A DNA stretch of 64,000 nt from Tannerella serpentiformis (lineage in GTDB: Bacteria; Bacteroidota; Bacteroidia; Bacteroidales; Tannerellaceae): positions 1,426,001 to 1,490,000 of the forward strand of contig NZ_CP028365.1 of NCBI RefSeq assembly GCF_003033925.1, given 5' to 3'. Numbering within the stretch: position 1 is the stretch's first letter; the number at the start of each line of letters is the position of its first letter. Shown here piece by piece: positions 45,957-53,577 of this stretch. The notes under the pieces are model-generated. The model had not been told where the DNA came from. It saw only the letters and a list, made by a program, of their open reading frames with translations, and ran no database searches. The translations under genes were made by a program, and so were the position numbers.

Positions 45957-46721
45957 TTAGTTCTTCGCTTCCTCCTTCGCCTTTCGTGCGGACCGATGTT
46001 TGGCCAAGATCGTGCGCCGTGTAGCCAGCTTAGTGTGCGCATGCGAGATCTCTCCGGCGAGGCTCGCCGTGAACGCTTGATATGGCGCCTCACCATTAAC
46101 CAAGATCAGCGCATTGACTGTTTCCACCAGCGTGTGATAAGCCGCATCGGTCGCCATCCGCTTCGCACGCAAGAGTCCCTTGACGCGTGCCCCCCGTGCC
46201 ATGGCTCGCCGCTCGGTAGCCGCAAAATGCACCTCATTCTCCTGCTCCAACTTCTCCAGAAACGGTGTCAGACGCGCCTTTTCCAGCGCCTCCGCCCCCA
46301 GATTGCGTAGCGTGTCCGTCAAGTTTTTCATCCGCCCCGATCGACCCGTCTCCGACTTCTGCGGCATATTGCCATAAGCCTTGAAGAGGTCGGCTGCCCG
46401 TCGGGCCACTTCCGCCACCTTCTCGTCAGGAAAGGCCATCGACGCCCGCACGAAAGCCCGCATCTCGCGCCAGGTACGCACCCGCTGTCGGTCGATTTTC
46501 TTCGCCACCGCAGCCGGAGTCGGTCCGCTCGTGGCGTTCACGGCGTCATCCCATTCTTGGAAGACCGTCTTGAACGCCTGCGCCGCCTGCTTCAATCCCG
46601 GAGTGTATCCCACGGCCCCGTCACTGAGAGGCAAATCCGAAAGATGCCTTATCACGGCCCCATGAAACCCGAAATCCTCCATCATATGCAGTGACGCCAC
46701 ACTCAAATGCCCGATTTTCAT
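45957..46721 (-). CDS. DUF6261 family protein, second copy
   Basis: A 254-residue, almost wholly helical protein with no signal peptide or membrane segment. It resembles the protein at 18968-19942 in layout: a short N-terminal strand (KIGHLSVASLHMMEDFGFHG), a long helical body, and a conserved TLVETVNALILVNGEAPY segment before the tail. The basic C-terminus lacks the Pro/Asp-rich tail of the first copy. Function is unknown. A TACTTTTG box lies 46 bp upstream. Confidence 0.72.
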   Translation of the reverse strand: MKIGHLSVASLHMMEDFGFHGAVIRHLSDLPLSDGAVGYTPGLKQAAQAFKTVFQEWDDAVNATSGPTPAAVAKKIDRQRVRTWREMRAFVRASMAFPDEKVAEVARRAADLFKAYGNMPQKSETGRSGRMKNLTDTLRNLGAEALEKARLTPFLEKLEQENEVHFAATERRAMARGARVKGLLRAKRMATDAAYHTLVETVNALILVNGEAPYQAFTASLAGEISHAHTKLATRRTILAKHRSARKAKEEAKN

Positions 46722-46766
46722 CTCTAAATCCCTTCTCGTTACAAGGTTCTACTTCATTTTGTCGCA

Positions 46767-46774
46767 CAAAAGTA
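46767..46774 (-). promoter_or_regulatory. -7 box upstream of the second DUF6261 gene
   Basis: TACTTTTG on the complement fits the Bacteroidetes -7 consensus; no clear -33 element was found. Confidence 0.45.
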
Positions 46775-46879
46775 GTGTCAAATGCTTCAGTTGATATTAT
46801 ATCTTGAAATAAGAAGGAAAATGAAGCCGCAGTCGGCATCTTATTTTTCCATACGCAGCAATCATGCTCCATTTTAGGA

Positions 46880-47310
46880 GCATATTTTGAAATACGTAAT
46901 GATCCGATATACCATCGCTATCTCATCTCAAAATTTGATACCAATCATATTCTCTATTAGGAGTACATCTCGAAATATATAATAATCTGACCTTACACCG
47001 CTATTTCATCTCGAAATTCGATATGATATCATGCTTCATATTGTATTGTATTTTTAGATGCGCAAGAAAAAGATGCTTGTCTTGATCTATATTTTGAGAT
47101 GAAGTATCCAGTGTGTATTGAATAGTATCATATTTCGAGATATGATATAAGAAGAACCATCATACGAATAGATATTTCGAAATGAGATGTTTGCATAGAA
47201 GATAATAGTACCATATTTTGAGATACACTATAAATGGATAGGATGCTAATGATGTATCAGAAAATATAGAGGTGATTCATGGTTCAGATTATACGATATT
47301 TTTAGATGAG
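46880..47310. repeat. AT-rich degenerate array with 41-42-bp period
   Basis: CATCTC landmarks at 46924, 46966 and 47007, and TATTTTGAGAT-like landmarks at 47049, 47090, 47131, 47173, 47214, 47255 and 47297, are all 41 or 42 bp apart. Units contain imperfect dyads such as CATATTTCGAGATATG. GC is far lower than in flanking genes. No coding frame is visible. Confidence 0.8.
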
Positions 47311-47339
47311 ATATAGAATGAACCAGGTGATAGCACTTC

Positions 47340-47480
47340 TGGAAGAAAAAAGAGGTTGTCACGCGGTGAATCGTACCCTCCTTTTTGCTGAGAAAGGCTG
47401 TCATGCGTCGAGGAGCGTGCTTCTGAGGAAAGAGAGAGGCTGTCATGCGGTGGATCGTGTCCTTTGGGACAAGAAAAAGC
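47340..47480. repeat. 42-bp array, three units
   Basis: GGTTGTCACGCG / GGCTGTCATGCG landmarks lie at 47354, 47396 and 47438, exactly 42 bp apart. It ends about 60 bp before the tRNA promoter. Confidence 0.8.
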
Positions 47481-47545
47481 ATGGGAAACGGTCGTGGATG
47501 GCTCTTTGGAACGTCGCAAAAGGCGGTCTGCACAGTGTGACGCCG

Positions 47546-47576
47546 TTTGTGCGATATGGAAAAAGGTCTACATTTG
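47546..47576 (+). promoter_or_regulatory. Promoter of tRNA-Lys
   Basis: TTTG (47546-47549), 19 bp and TACATTTG (47569-47576) are a near-perfect Bacteroidetes promoter 30 bp before the tRNA. Confidence 0.75.
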
Positions 47577-47606
47577 CCGCCGCATCGGAGAGATAGACGA
47601 TGCATC

Positions 47607-47679
47607 GATTCGCTAGCTCAGCAGGTAGAGCACATCCCTTTTAAGGATGGGGTCCTGGGTTCGAGCCCCAGGCGAATCA
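47607..47679 (+). tRNA. tRNA-Lys (anticodon UUU)
   Basis: A complete cloverleaf can be drawn: acceptor GATTCGC with GCGAATC, anticodon stem CATCC/GGATG around the loop CTTTTAA, and T-arm CTGGG-TTCGAGC-CCCAG. The anticodon is TTT. The discriminator base is A and no CCA is encoded. Confidence 0.97.
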
Positions 47680-47705
47680 CCGGTATTCAGATGAATAAAA
47701 AAGCG

Positions 47706-47750
47706 AAGGCCTTCCACTCGTGGACTGATCCACAGTGGAAGGCCTTTTTT
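47706..47750 (+). terminator. Terminator after tRNA-Lys
   Basis: AAGGCCTTCCACT pairs with AGTGGAAGGCCTT, a 13-bp stem, followed by a run of T. Confidence 0.85.
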
Positions 47751-47770
47751 CGTGTCTTCTCTTTCATGTC

Positions 47771-48085
47771 TTCCTTTTCTTGCCTTGATGCAAGAAAAGG
47801 AAGCGAAAAGAAGATCAAGGCCTCACCGAGGCCGGGGAAGTTTGGCCGGGTACCAGGCAAACTTGGCTGGCGTCCCTGACGCCCCTTGATGCAAGAAAAG
47901 GAAGCGAAAAGAAAATCAAGGCCTCACCGAGGCCGGGGAAGTTTGGCCGGGTACCAGGCAAACTTGGCTGGCGTCCCTGACGCCTCTTGATGCAAGGAAA
48001 GGAAGCGAAAAGAAGATCAAGGCCTCTGCCGAGGCCGGGGAAGTTTGGCCGGGTACCAGGCAAACTTGGCTGGCGTCCCTGACGC
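47771..48085. repeat. 101-bp repeat with pseudoknot module and GGCCTC hairpins
   Basis: Copy 1 has a 13-bp stem (47771-47783 with 47790-47802), loop CTTGAT, spacer, ATCAAG (47814-47819) and a GGCCTC-ACC-GAGGCC hairpin. It is followed by GAAGTTTGGCCGGGTACC and GCAAACTTGGC, which pair in part. Two further copies, 101 bp apart, keep the 3' part but lack the 5' arm of the first stem. The period is not a multiple of 42. Confidence 0.88.
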
Positions 48086-48094
48086 CCCCGAGGG

Positions 48095-48547
48095 TTAGTC
48101 GTCTCGCTTGCGATTTTGAAGGAACTTACGGAGGAACTCGGCCTCGGCTTGCTGGTATTTGGAGAGCTTCTCGACGGAGAGGATCTTCTTGAAACGCTCG
48201 ATGTATTCCTTCTCTAACTGGGCCTCTTTGAGGCGTGTCTCGGTGAGGCAGTCGGAGAGTTCGCGGCGCTCGCGATCGGTGAGGCCTTGATGTGAACGGT
48301 TCTTACGGGCTAGCTTACGGCACTCGCGGCCGACTTCCATCTTGCGGCGCTGGAGCTCGTTTTCGAGCGGGATAAAGGCTGCGGCCTCGTCGGCGGTGAG
48401 GCCGGCTTCGGCGGTGATGTAGGCGTTGCGTCGGGCGAAGAAGGCTTCGCGGTCGATGTGCTTCTGCGGGTCTCCCTTTTGCGCCGCGGATGGTGTGGGC
48501 GCCATGAGGGTGAACATGAGGGTAAGGAGTAGTAGGAGTGTCTTCAT
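48095..48547 (-). CDS. Spy/CpxP-like periplasmic protein
   Basis: A 150-residue secreted helical protein. A signal peptide (1-22, ending PSAAQ) precedes amphipathic helices rich in Arg, Lys and Glu (LTADEAAAFIPLENELQRR, ERRELSDCLTETRLKEAQLE), which resemble the LTxxQ-type helices of Spy/CpxP-like chaperones and heavy-metal sensors. It is last in the sigma-factor operon, so it may be a target or an adaptor of the stress response. No metal site is evident. Confidence 0.6.
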   Translation of the reverse strand: MKTLLLLLTLMFTLMAPTPSAAQKGDPQKHIDREAFFARRNAYITAEAGLTADEAAAFIPLENELQRRKMEVGRECRKLARKNRSHQGLTDRERRELSDCLTETRLKEAQLEKEYIERFKKILSVEKLSKYQQAEAEFLRKFLQNRKRDD

Positions 48548-48559
48548 CTGTCGTTGTTG

Positions 48560-48967
48560 TTATTCCCATTCATTGATGTCGTCGGAGAAAAAGAGGTCGG
48601 CGTATTGCGCCTCGAGATAGTCCAGAAAGTCGGCCTCGTCGTCGGCCGCGGCGGAGGGTGTGGTGGCGTGCTGCACATAGAGCGGCTGCTCGGTGGTGCG
48701 ATCGGCTGGGCGGAGGGCGGAGAGTCCTTTGAACAGGAGCACCATGCCCAGAAAGGCAGCTGCCAGGTAGATCAGCGGTTTGACCTTCTCCATGAGGGAG
48801 ACCGTAGGCGGTTGTGGGGCGTCGGCTGGAGGGGCGTCGGCTGGAGGGTCGGGCAGGGCGGAGAGGATGTGGTTCGTGAGGCCTTCAAAGTAGCCGTCGG
48901 GCACACGAAACGGTTCGGTGTCACGGCTGGGAAAGTCCGGGGTGAGGGGTTCTTCTTTTGTCTTCAT
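48560..48967 (-). CDS. Membrane protein between sigma factor and Spy-like gene, possible anti-sigma factor
   Basis: A 135-residue protein with a cytoplasmic N-terminus of about 60 residues, including DGYFEGLTNHILSALPD, which resembles the short helical start of small Bacteroidetes anti-sigma-like proteins. One membrane segment follows at about 65-85 (IYLAAAFLGMVLLFKGL), then an acidic extracytoplasmic tail. Its place directly after an ECF sigma gene supports an anti-sigma role, but no zinc motif is present. The assignment rests on context. Confidence 0.55.
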   Translation of the reverse strand: MKTKEEPLTPDFPSRDTEPFRVPDGYFEGLTNHILSALPDPPADAPPADAPQPPTVSLMEKVKPLIYLAAAFLGMVLLFKGLSALRPADRTTEQPLYVQHATTPSAAADDEADFLDYLEAQYADLFFSDDINEWE

Positions 48968-49021
48968 CAGATCTGTTTTTGGGGGTAAAGCGGCCGTAGG
49001 ACGGAGGCTGCGTGAACGGGT

Positions 49022-49594
49022 TTAATCGTTGCCGCTGGTCATGTAGGCCGTGATTTTCTTGACCGCGTGGTGATAGGAGGCTTTGAGGGCGCCCTCGGAG
49101 GTGCCCAGGGCCTCGGACATGTCTTCGTATTTCATATCGTTGTAATAACGCAGGTTGAAGACGAGTCGCTGTTTGGGGGGCAGCTGCAAAACAGCCGTCT
49201 GGAAGCGGGTTTGGACCGCATCGCCATCGAAGAACTCGTCGCCACGAAGGGTCTCCACCAGGTAGCTGTCGGCGTCATCGAGCGAGAGGTGGCGGCGCAG
49301 GCGCTGCTTCTCTAAATGGGTGAGGCATTCGTTGGTGGCGATCTTGTAGAGCCAAGTGGAGATGCGGGCTTCACCGCGGAAAGTGTCCAGGTTGGCCCAA
49401 GCCTTGAGGAAGGTGTTTTGGAGCAGGTCGTTGGCGTCTTCGTGCGAGATGACCATGCGTCGGATCAGCCAGTAAAGTCGCTGACTGAAGGCCTCGACCG
49501 CCTCAGCGAAAGCGGCACGTCGGGTGGAGGGATCTTGCAGTCGGCTGTGCCACTGGGCGAAATCGGGTTCGGGTTGTAAGGGGGTCTCTTTCAC
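49022..49594 (-). CDS. ECF-type RNA polymerase sigma factor
   Basis: A 190-residue sigma-70 family factor with only regions 2 and 4. Region 2 shows HEDANDLLQNTFLKAW (about 53-68) and the ISTWLYKIATNECL segment. Region 4 shows QLPPKQRLVFNLRYYNDM and MSEALGTSEGALKASYHHAVKKI. The GTG start overlaps the pabC stop (GTGA), so it is translated with the folate genes, an unusual link. It is followed by a probable anti-sigma gene and a Spy-like gene. Confidence 0.92.
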   Translation of the reverse strand: MKETPLQPEPDFAQWHSRLQDPSTRRAAFAEAVEAFSQRLYWLIRRMVISHEDANDLLQNTFLKAWANLDTFRGEARISTWLYKIATNECLTHLEKQRLRRHLSLDDADSYLVETLRGDEFFDGDAVQTRFQTAVLQLPPKQRLVFNLRYYNDMKYEDMSEALGTSEGALKASYHHAVKKITAYMTSGND

Positions 49595-50205
49595 GGCGCA
49601 AAAGTGTAGAAATCGAGGTGGACAGCCGTCGTAGGCAGGCGAATGGCCTCACGGAGCGGCATCATGGCGTTGATGAGTAGCAGCTCGTCGTAGGTCGGGA
49701 GGTCATGGAGGCGAACAGGCTCCATGTGGACGACGCCCTCGCGGAGCAGCCGTCGGCGACAGGTGCCGTCGAGCAAGAAGGTGTCGGGGGTGACGAGTTC
49801 GCGGCCACGACGGAGGACGAGGTTGGTGTACGACGTATCTGTCAGGTAACCGTCTCGGATGAAGAGCAGTTCGTCAGTCTCGGCAAGGGAGATCTGCGGC
49901 CGGGCCAGCGGCGCACGGTCGGCGTACTTGAAGGCGTACGTCGTGGTACCTGCATCCACAGCGAAGAGTCGCTCGATGTGCCGCCGACGGTAGGGCGTGA
50001 AGGTGACCTCGCGCAATGTGTGGTCATACAACACGCGACAGCGGACAGTGCCCGTGCGCAGGTCCGTCGGGAGGCGCGCTTCCAGATCTTGAGGCAACGT
50101 GGGTGCCGTGAAGCCGAAGTGGTCGGCGGTGCGGCGCATGCGGTCGGTGTGGTCGCTGAGGTGACACACGTGGCCGTCTTGAATGCGTATAGTTTCTATG
50201 AACAT
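49591..50205 (-). CDS. pabC: Aminotransferase class IV (4-amino-4-deoxychorismate lyase-like)
   Basis: A 204-residue, short member of the class IV PLP family. Conserved features are RCRVLYD, FKYADRAPL with the probable PLP lysine, DGYLTDTSYTNLVLRRG and LLDGTCRRRLL. It lies downstream of pabB, so it most likely releases pyruvate from aminodeoxychorismate to give p-aminobenzoate for folate. The family is close to branched-chain aminotransferases, but these are about 100 residues longer. Confidence 0.83.
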   Translation of the reverse strand: MFIETIRIQDGHVCHLSDHTDRMRRTADHFGFTAPTLPQDLEARLPTDLRTGTVRCRVLYDHTLREVTFTPYRRRHIERLFAVDAGTTTYAFKYADRAPLARPQISLAETDELLFIRDGYLTDTSYTNLVLRRGRELVTPDTFLLDGTCRRRLLREGVVHMEPVRLHDLPTYDELLLINAMMPLREAIRLPTTAVHLDFYTFAP

Positions 50206-50217
50206 GGGGGGAGTATA

Positions 50218-50343
50218 GGGTAGTTAAAGGGTAGTCAGAGGGTAGTATAAGGTAGTTAGGGGGTAGTTAGAAGTAGAGAGAGAGAAGGGTTGTGGCACTA
50301 CATCAGACTACCCTTTAACTACCCTCTGACTACCCCTGACTAC
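50218..50343. repeat. Helically phased GTAG array with inverted half
   Basis: GTAG words lie at 50220, 50231, 50242, 50252, 50263 and 50273, spaced 10-11 bp. The complement CTAC recurs at 50296, 50306, 50317, 50328 and 50338 with the same spacing. GGGTAGTCAGAGGGTAGT in the left half has an inverted counterpart in the right half. The array separates pabB from pabC. Confidence 0.85.
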
Positions 50344-50352
50344 CTTCTATTA

Positions 50353-51321
50353 TTAGAAGGGGAGATAGACCTTTTGGATGACCTCCTCGTACTCGTCGTG
50401 CATGCGACTGCGGGCGGTGATGCCGCCGCCGCTCTGGTAGGTGAAGGGGTCGGTCGTGAGGTCGATGAAGCGGATGAAGACGGCCGAGTCGAGCGTGTGC
50501 CCATCGAAGAGTCCGAAGACGCCGGTGTAGAATCCGCGCGGCGTCTGCTCGGCCTGGCGAATGAGTCGCACGGTGGCGTCTTTCGGTGCGCCGGAGACGG
50601 AGCCCGCGGGTAACAGTCGGGCGATCACGTCGCCCACATGGCTGCGCCAATCTGTGGCCAGACGCCCCACGATCTCGGAGCTGACTTGCAGGATGGGCCC
50701 GGCCGACGTCTCGAGTCGGTCGATGTATCGAAAGCGTCGCACATGCACCCCTTCAGCCACCATCGAGAGGTCGTTACGGATCAGGTCGACGATCGTGTTG
50801 TGTTCGGCCGTCTCCTTGGGGTCGGATAGGATGCGCTCACGGGCTTCGGGCAGTCGGGCGTCGATGGTGCCCTTCATCGGGTTCGACGCGATGGTGCCGT
50901 CGGCATCGATCCGCACGAAGCGCTCGGGCGAGAAGCAGACGAAGGCCCCCGGGTAGTACATTTTATAGAGGGCTCGGGCGCGGCGGTAGATGGCGTCGGG
51001 GGCGAGGTCGGTGCGGATGGGCGTGCGGACGGTGAGGTTGGTCAGGAAGGAGTCGCCGCGGAGCAGTCCCGCACGGACGATGTCGAAACGGTGCGCATAG
51101 ATCGCCTCAGGCTCGGGCATCCGCTCGAAGGTGTAAGGCACTTCGGAGCCGTCGTCCGACGCGTTGCTGACGCCGCGCAGGTTGAATCGCACCTCCGTCT
51201 GGTGGAGGGGGTCGGGGATAAAGAAGGCGTGCGTCAGCTCGAAGTCGAAGCCGAAAAGGAAGGGTCGGCCCGCCGCTCCGGCCCGGTTCATGTCGCGCAC
51301 TACATCAGATGCATTTCTCAT
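50353..51321 (-). CDS. pabB: Aminodeoxychorismate synthase component I
   Basis: A 322-residue chorismate-binding enzyme, shorter than TrpE/PabB because the N-terminal domain is reduced, as in other Bacteroidetes. The core motifs are SNPMKGTIDARLPEAR, EHNTIVDLIRNDLSMVAEGV, LLPAGSVSGAPKDATVR and FYTGVFGLFDG. It adds an amino group to chorismate for p-aminobenzoate. Start choice: ATG 51339 has a GGGAGGGG site, and ATG 51354 is also open, but 51321 fits the family N-terminus (A..VRDMNRAGAAGRPFLFGFDF), and TACTTTTG at 51327-51334 suggests transcription begins at or after 51321. Confidence 0.88.
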   Translation of the reverse strand: MRNASDVVRDMNRAGAAGRPFLFGFDFELTHAFFIPDPLHQTEVRFNLRGVSNASDDGSEVPYTFERMPEPEAIYAHRFDIVRAGLLRGDSFLTNLTVRTPIRTDLAPDAIYRRARALYKMYYPGAFVCFSPERFVRIDADGTIASNPMKGTIDARLPEARERILSDPKETAEHNTIVDLIRNDLSMVAEGVHVRRFRYIDRLETSAGPILQVSSEIVGRLATDWRSHVGDVIARLLPAGSVSGAPKDATVRLIRQAEQTPRGFYTGVFGLFDGHTLDSAVFIRFIDLTTDPFTYQSGGGITARSRMHDEYEEVIQKVYLPF

Positions 51322-51326
51322 GGCCG

Positions 51327-51334
51327 CAAAAGTA
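51327..51334 (-). promoter_or_regulatory. -7 box overlapping the pabB start region
   Basis: TACTTTTG on the complement lies 5 bp before the ATG at 51321 and inside two longer start options. If used, it would exclude these longer starts and give a nearly leaderless message. Confidence 0.4.
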
Positions 51335-51403
51335 TCCATCCGCCCCTCCCCCATGATATGGGCACCCTCGGACGGGCGTAGGTGGCCCTAATGGCTTCTG
51401 TTT

Positions 51404-51560
51404 ATTAAGTCGCAAGTGATTTCATTTAATAGGAAGAATCTTCCTATTAAGTCGCATGTGCTTTCATTTAGCAGGAAGAATCTGCTTATTAAATCACAGG
51501 CGAATTGACTTATTAGGAAGAATCTGCTTATTAAGTTGTAAGTGATTTGATTTAATAATC
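51404..51560. repeat. 42-bp array with GGAAG..CTTCC dyad
   Basis: ATTAAGTCGC-like landmarks lie at 51404, 51446, 51488 and 51530, exactly 42 bp apart. Dyads include AATAGGAAG-AAT-CTTCCTATT in the first unit and AGCAG-GAAGAAT-CTGCT in the next. Confidence 0.88.
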
Positions 51561-51567
51561 AGCATAT

Positions 51568-51700
51568 GTTTTTGCCCCTAAAAGTACTCGGAGGTTCCCA
51601 AGCAGAACCTGTTTTTGCCCTTAAAAGCACCCGGAGGTTCCCAAGCAGAACCTGTTTTTGCCCCTGAAAGCCATCCGGGGGGCGCGGATTTCTTGGGATG
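51568..51700. repeat. 43-bp array directly after the 42-bp array
   Basis: GTTTTTGCCC landmarks lie at 51568, 51611 and 51654, 43 bp apart, with the dyad AGGTTC-CCAAGCA-GAACCT. The sequence is unrelated to the adjacent 42-bp array. Both sit between divergent pabB and galE. Confidence 0.88.
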
Positions 51701-51729
51701 GGTATACAAAATCCATTCGCACCTCGTTC

Positions 51730-51737
51730 TACTTTTG
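51730..51737 (+). promoter_or_regulatory. -7 box of galE
   Basis: TACTTTTG, 25 bp before the galE start, fits TAnnTTTG. A clear -33 element is not present. Confidence 0.5.
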
Positions 51738-51762
51738 TGTTTAGAACCAACCCCCATACGAT

Positions 51763-52788
51763 ATGAGTAAGACAATCATTGTGACAGGCGGCACAGGCTA
51801 CATCGGATCGCACACCACGGTAGAGCTGATCGAGGCCGGATACGACGTCGTCGCCATCGACAACCTTTCGAACTCCACCGCCGACGTGCCCGACGGCATT
51901 GCGCGCATCACCGGCCGGCGCCCCACCTTCTACGAGGCCGACTGCAACGACCGCGAGGCGATGGATCGCATCTTCGCCCAGCACGCCCCCGTCAGCGGCA
52001 TCATCCACTTTGCCGCCAGCAAAGCCGTTGGCGAGTCTGTCCACAAGCCGCTGCTTTATTACCGCAACAACATCGTCTCCCTCCTCAACCTGCTCGAGCT
52101 CATGCCTCGGCACGGCGTCGAGGGCATCGTCTTCTCCTCCTCCTGCACCGTCTACGGCCAGCCTGCGCCCTCCGATCTGCCCGTCACCGAGGACGCGCCC
52201 ATTCGGCCCGCCACCTCGCCCTATGGCAACACCAAGCAGATCAACGAGGAGATCATCCGTGACACCATCCATGCCGACGCGCCCTTCCGCGCCATCCTCC
52301 TCCGCTACTTTAACCCCATCGGCGCGCACCCATCGGCCGAGATCGGCGAACGCCCCGCGGGCACACCGCAGAACCTTGTGCCTTACCTCACTCAGACGGC
52401 CGCCGGGATCCGCCCCGAGCTACGTGTCTTTGGCGACGACTACGACACGCCCGACGGCTCCTGTATCCGCGACTATATCGACATCGTCGATCTGGCCCGT
52501 GCGCATGTGGAGGCCGTCCGTCGACTCGTCGATGGGCAGGCCACAGAGCCGCTCGAGGTCTTCAATCTCGGCACAGGCCGCGGCGTGTCCGTCTTGGAGC
52601 TGATCCGCACGTTCGAGGAAGCCACCGGTGTCCGTGTACCGTATCAGATCGTAGGCCGGCGCGAGGGCGACATCGAGCAGGTCTGGGCCGACCCCACGCG
52701 CGCAAACCGTGTCCTCGGCTGGACGGCCCGCACCCCCCTCTCCGACACCCTCCGCAACGCCTGGAAGTGGCAGCAGCGGCAGGAGTAG
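51763..52788 (+). CDS. galE: UDP-glucose 4-epimerase
   Basis: A 341-residue short-chain dehydrogenase/reductase epimerase. The NAD-binding GGTGYIGSHT motif, SSSCTVYGQP with the catalytic Ser/Thr, the YGNTKQINEEII segment carrying the Tyr-x3-Lys pair, and LRYFNPIGAHPSAEIGE are all present. It interconverts UDP-glucose and UDP-galactose for surface polysaccharide. Its upstream region is filled by two tandem arrays. Confidence 0.96.
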   Translation: MSKTIIVTGGTGYIGSHTTVELIEAGYDVVAIDNLSNSTADVPDGIARITGRRPTFYEADCNDREAMDRIFAQHAPVSGIIHFAASKAVGESVHKPLLYYRNNIVSLLNLLELMPRHGVEGIVFSSSCTVYGQPAPSDLPVTEDAPIRPATSPYGNTKQINEEIIRDTIHADAPFRAILLRYFNPIGAHPSAEIGERPAGTPQNLVPYLTQTAAGIRPELRVFGDDYDTPDGSCIRDYIDIVDLARAHVEAVRRLVDGQATEPLEVFNLGTGRGVSVLELIRTFEEATGVRVPYQIVGRREGDIEQVWADPTRANRVLGWTARTPLSDTLRNAWKWQQRQE

Positions 52789-52818
52789 ATCCCGCACACA
52801 TTTTAATTACACACGCAT

Positions 52819-53448
52819 ATGAAAACGACTATTACACTCATCGCAGCCGTGCTCCTGCTACTTACCACGGGCGAGGACGCACTCCGGGCACAGACGGATG
52901 TGCCCCCTGCCGGCGCACGCTACGGTGTCAAGTCAGCTATCATCAAGAAGTCCTTCTATGGCCCGGGAGGAGACCGTGAGATCACCATCTATATAGATGA
53001 TTACGGGGCCAGGGAGGCCGAAGAGGATAGAATGGGCAAGCATCAATCGCTGAGAATCCGCAATGAAAAAGACAAGACAGAGGTCGTAGTGGATTTCAGC
53101 GAGCGTACCGTCAATATCGGTGGGTGGGAGTCGAAGCGTCAGATCAACTATCGCCACCTCAAGCTCGGGGAATTGGAACGCTATGGCCTGACGGAGGCCG
53201 GTACGAAGGTGTTGTTAGGCAAGACCTGTCGGGTGTACAAGCAAAATACGTGGTTGAAGAGCTACATGGTAACGGTCACGCACTACGTTTGGGAGGGTAT
53301 CAATCTGAAGTCAGATCTCAAGTATGATGAAGTCCCCGGGTGGGAAGAGCGAGAAGAAGTGAAGTCGATCCAGGTGAATGTTGACGTCCCACAAGAGAAA
53401 TTCCAAATCCCCCGGGGCTTTAAGGTCAAAGATTGGAGAGGTAGGTAG
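52819..53448 (+). CDS. Secreted protein of unknown function, first of a tandem pair
   Basis: A 209-residue protein with a signal peptide (about 1-25, ending ALRAQ). The body is mainly beta-stranded and shares with its neighbour a GxRYGVKSAIIKKS opening, a TVNIGGWES/KAFRMP-like centre, a TGKxCRxY-like segment and VWEGINLKS near the end. It may belong to the DUF4412/GLPGLI type of envelope proteins, but this is weak. The function is unknown. It begins 30 bp after galE. Confidence 0.65.
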   Translation: MKTTITLIAAVLLLLTTGEDALRAQTDVPPAGARYGVKSAIIKKSFYGPGGDREITIYIDDYGAREAEEDRMGKHQSLRIRNEKDKTEVVVDFSERTVNIGGWESKRQINYRHLKLGELERYGLTEAGTKVLLGKTCRVYKQNTWLKSYMVTVTHYVWEGINLKSDLKYDEVPGWEEREEVKSIQVNVDVPQEKFQIPRGFKVKDWRGR

Positions 53449-53577
53449 CTGGGAAATGAAGGACTAACAACAGTCAGATACATGTGTGGCGTGTCAAGGC
53501 CGTAGATACTCCGCCTCGTTTTTAGCTTTTCGTTTTTAGCTTTTCATTTGCCACCCTCATTTTATACGATAAACGAT

